Source: a bacterium
Lineage (GTDB): Bacteria; Verrucomicrobiota; Kiritimatiellia; CAIKKV01; CAITUY01
Reading direction: 5' to 3'
Length of the DNA stretch: 51,683 nucleotides
NCBI GenBank assembly: GCA_037128595.1
Contig: JBAXWB010000032.1
Coordinates: 1 to 51,683 of the forward strand
The notes under the pieces were generated by a model that was given only the letters and a program-made list of their open reading frames with translations, had not been told where the DNA came from and made no database searches. The position numbers were made by a program, and so were the translations under genes. This document shows positions 50,091 through 51,683 of the stretch, piece after piece (the stretch's first letter is position 1; the number at the start of each line of letters is the position of its first letter).

Positions 50091-50927
50091 TCAGCCCCGA
50101 ATTATTTTAGTGCTTCTGGGTGGCAAATAGTTCGCCCCAGTTACAACCTTTTTTCCGGTCTGGGCCTCAAGCGCCACTCTGGCATGTTTGGCAATCCTGC
50201 CGCCGGTCTTCGCGGCAGTCTGGTTAGCGACCATACCGGTAGCGTCAATGGTCTCGGCAATCTGGCGGGTTGAGAGTTCAGCCAAAGCGGTAAAAATGAG
50301 TTCGGCCTCGCTCATGTGGTCACGAAGGTTCTGGGTTTTCAAGCCTTTCAACTCTTTGTGGGCATTGACGCTTACCCCACTCCATTCCTGATGGATGAGA
50401 TTGGTGAGGATGGCGTATTCATCCCCCTTCTTGATCTCGTGCGAGGCCCAGTAATCGGTAAGTTTATTGCGGGTCTCCTGCCCGGTCATACGTTGCTGAA
50501 TCCACTTTTCGCTGCGGCCATGACTCTGCCAAGTAGCTCGGGCTCTCTCGAGAGCGCGGGCAGGGTCGGACATCTCCTGCATTCGCTCATAACCGACTTT
50601 TGCGAGCCAGAGTTTGATAGGTTCGGCCTTCGGACTTGGGACGCTCTGGACAAGGCGCAAGAGTGTTTCGGCGCTGGCCACATCGGTGAGGTAACTTTTA
50701 CCGTCTGAAGCACGTAATTTCAGTCGGTTACAATTTGTAACCGACTGACTTCCTTCCTTGGTAAGGCGGTTTTTCAAAACCTTCCAATAGTTTCGAGCAG
50801 CCTGATAATCAGGCTGTTGGGTCAAAACCTGAACAATGTCTACAACGGAGAAAAACCAGGTTTCGGTCTTCTCATCGTAAGTGCGACGAATTTCGTGCCC
50901 CTCAAAAATGGCCAGATGCTTTTTCAT
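50091..50927 (-). CDS. BRO-N domain protein (phage antirepressor-like)
   Basis: 278 residues. The N-terminal about 120 are a BRO/KilA-N-type DNA-binding domain (WFFSVVDIVQVLTQQPDYQAARNYWKVLKNRLTKEG and the closing ASDGKSYLTDVASAETLLRLVQSVPSPKAEPIKLWLAKVGYERM). The rest is helical with KLTDYWASHEIKKGDEYAILTNLIHQEWSGV, as in chromosomal BRO-N proteins annotated as phage antirepressors. Such genes come from phages or mobile DNA, which agrees with the accessory look of this tail. Function here is unknown. ATG at 50927. Confidence 0.85.
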   Translation of the reverse strand: MKKHLAIFEGHEIRRTYDEKTETWFFSVVDIVQVLTQQPDYQAARNYWKVLKNRLTKEGSQSVTNCNRLKLRASDGKSYLTDVASAETLLRLVQSVPSPKAEPIKLWLAKVGYERMQEMSDPARALERARATWQSHGRSEKWIQQRMTGQETRNKLTDYWASHEIKKGDEYAILTNLIHQEWSGVSVNAHKELKGLKTQNLRDHMSEAELIFTALAELSTRQIAETIDATGMVANQTAAKTGGRIAKHARVALEAQTGKKVVTGANYLPPRSTKIIRG

Positions 50928-51220
50928 AATGGAGTGGATGCCTCTCTTCCCAAGGATGTGTTGATCGATTGCAAAACAGGCTCATCGATTCCATCCTACA
51001 GTCCTTGCACTTTCCATGAATTAAGACATCCAAAAGATATATAGTCAACTTATATATAGTTATATTATTTCAAAAACAGGCAAGACTTCCCCCCCCCCCC
51101 CCTCATCCTGGATATCCTGTTCATCGATGTTAATACACTTTTGCAGCAAGAGGGATGGAGCCAAGATCACCTTGACGCCACACTAAATATCCAATGCTAA
51201 ACTGTTTAGCGTCGTCTATT
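50928..51220. other. Gene-free stretch with poly-C tract
   Basis: About 290 AT-richer bases upstream of the BRO-N gene. Contains TATATAGTTATATTATTT-like AT tracts at about 51036-51070, a run of 14 C (51089-51102), and the phrase CCTGGATATCCTGTTCATCG at about 51107-51130 that resembles a dispersed repeat of the ACAGAAT type. No gene. Confidence 0.5.
51089..51102 (+). repeat. Run of 14 cytosines
   Basis: A homopolymer of 14 C about 160 bases upstream of the BRO-N start. Such tracts slip during replication and are also prone to sequencing and assembly error. Confidence 0.8.
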
Positions 51221-51640
51221 TCATGTCGTATCAGAAGGAGGCGACACCGGCTCAGCGACTGCCGGCAATGGGGTCGCATCCGGCACCTCGGCCTCTGTAT
51301 TTAATGGAGGGCGTTGCTCTGTCAACGCCGGGCTAACAAAGGCCGGATCAGGAGCCGAATCGACGGGGCCCGCCTCTGGAATGGTCAGCCCAGCAACCGG
51401 CGCCGACGGAGCGGCGCCCTCCATTGAGGGAGGCGCTTGGCTTGGTTGCTCAACAGCATTTACTGTAGTAGCCGCTGTCTCGGCGGCATCTTCAAGAATC
51501 AGGACTGGCGCCGCCGCCACCACGGGATGCGGTATCTCAACGGGCACTGCCGGTATCGGCTTTAGCGCCTCAATGGGTGCAGGGGGTGCCGAAGTTTGTA
51601 GAGTTGCAGGGCTATGGGTCGTTATATCTCCCGCCAGCCA
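51221..51640 (-). pseudogene. Pro/Ala-rich frame fragment, copy of 48590-48854
   Basis: On the minus strand the frame is open from just after a TAA at 51641-51643 to the stop at 51221, about 139 codons, rich in Pro, Ala, Glu and Val (IEALKPIPAVPVEIPHPV, TTVNAVEQPSQAPPSMEG, ALTEQRPPLNTEAE). The only start codon in the frame is a GTG at 51547, so a real gene start is doubtful. The frame matches 48590-48854 along its length and partly 49895-49935. It resembles a linker of a larger protein whose other parts are gone. Two family-A hairpins are in frame. Confidence 0.45.
51304..51425. repeat. Pair of family-A hairpins (GCGTT stem and GCGCC stem), second set
   Basis: Plus-strand copy with stem GGCGTT/AACGCC (51310-51315, 51324-51329) and minus-strand copy with stem GGCGCC/GGCGCC (51399-51404, 51413-51418). 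Same layout and spacing as 48674-48795, because the whole segment is duplicated. Confidence 0.85.
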
Positions 51641-51669
51641 TTAGCCAATGCAACAGCATTGGCTAATGG
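51638..51669. repeat. 14-bp perfect hairpin at the window end
   Basis: CCATTAGCCAATGC (51638-51651), loop AACA, and GCATTGGCTAATGG (51656-51669). It caps the start of the Pro/Ala-rich frame. No T-run follows within the window on either side, so a terminator is not supported. Confidence 0.7.
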
Positions 51670-51683
51670 AGGCGGTAATCTTC

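Noticed and set aside
1-51683. CRISPR array
   Set aside because: Repeats are dispersed or paired hairpins, not evenly spaced identical repeats with unique spacers, and no cas gene is present.
1-51683. tRNA or rRNA genes
   Set aside because: No T-arm-like GGTTCGAATCC box with a matching acceptor stem and no rRNA-like stretch was noticed by eye. A covariance search could still find a missed one.

Overview
GC-rich bacterial chromosome segment, most likely from an uncultured Gram-negative member of the PVC group (Kiritimatiellota, Verrucomicrobiota or a relative). That assignment is inference. It rests on gene content (outer-membrane polysaccharide export, unusual complex-I-like modules, DUF4214 and GxxExxY proteins) and on the density of interspersed palindromic repeats. 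No rRNA, tRNA, CRISPR array or transposase was seen.

Layout. 1-1.4 kb: repeat debris, a small hypothetical gene and a ParE-type toxin-antitoxin pair. 1.5-14.1 kb (minus strand): a polysaccharide operon. Read in transcription order it encodes a Wza-like export lipoprotein, a beta-barrel protein, an O-antigen ligase/polymerase, a Wzc-type tyrosine autokinase, a NahK-like sugar kinase, a UDP-GlcNAc 2-epimerase (WecB/WbpI), a nucleotide-sugar 4-epimerase, a WbpE-type aminotransferase and a WbpB-WbpD fusion. The last enzymes point to a UDP-2,3-diacetamido-hexuronic acid sugar. A transglutaminase-like gene lies upstream (14.3-16.0 kb). 16.4-20.6 kb (plus): MEMO1-like protein, nitrilase, THUMP methyltransferase and RlmD-type rRNA methyltransferase, tightly packed. 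21.0-26.0 kb (plus): phosphomannose isomerase, two CNNM/CorC-like membrane proteins, a zinc-ribbon membrane protein, hypoxanthine phosphoribosyltransferase and a membrane protein, mostly with 4-base start/stop overlaps.

27.2-38.6 kb (minus): a hydrogenase-4/complex-I-like operon whose large subunit has lost the cysteine pairs that bind the NiFe centre. It is therefore an Ehr-type (energy-converting hydrogenase related) complex rather than a hydrogenase. It starts with an HTH-EIIA regulator and carries an AlbA_2/Schlafen-type ATPase gene inside the operon. 39.1-44.7 kb (minus): two paralogous trans-sulfuration enzymes, a hemolysin-III/PAQR protein and a KaiC-like/PEP-synthase-N fusion. 45-48.6 kb (plus): a GxxExxY protein between two near-identical repeats, an Rrf2 regulator, a methionine sulfoxide reductase interrupted by a repeat, and an L-2-hydroxyglutarate oxidase. 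48.6-51.7 kb: an accessory tail with a HigBA-type pair, a BRO-N protein and duplicated Pro/Ala-rich debris.

The most unusual theme is the repeats. One family (11 copies) is a small hairpin with an invariant 8-base loop and three different stems that stay perfectly paired, almost always as inverted pairs of unlike stems. A second family (six complete copies of about 280-320 bp) has outer terminal inverted repeats and inner long hairpins that also covary. Several palindromic or tandem repeats sit in frame inside genes: RlmD twice (once splitting its iron-sulfur cysteine motif), the O-antigen ligase twice, the THUMP methyltransferase N-terminus, and the MsrB signal peptide.
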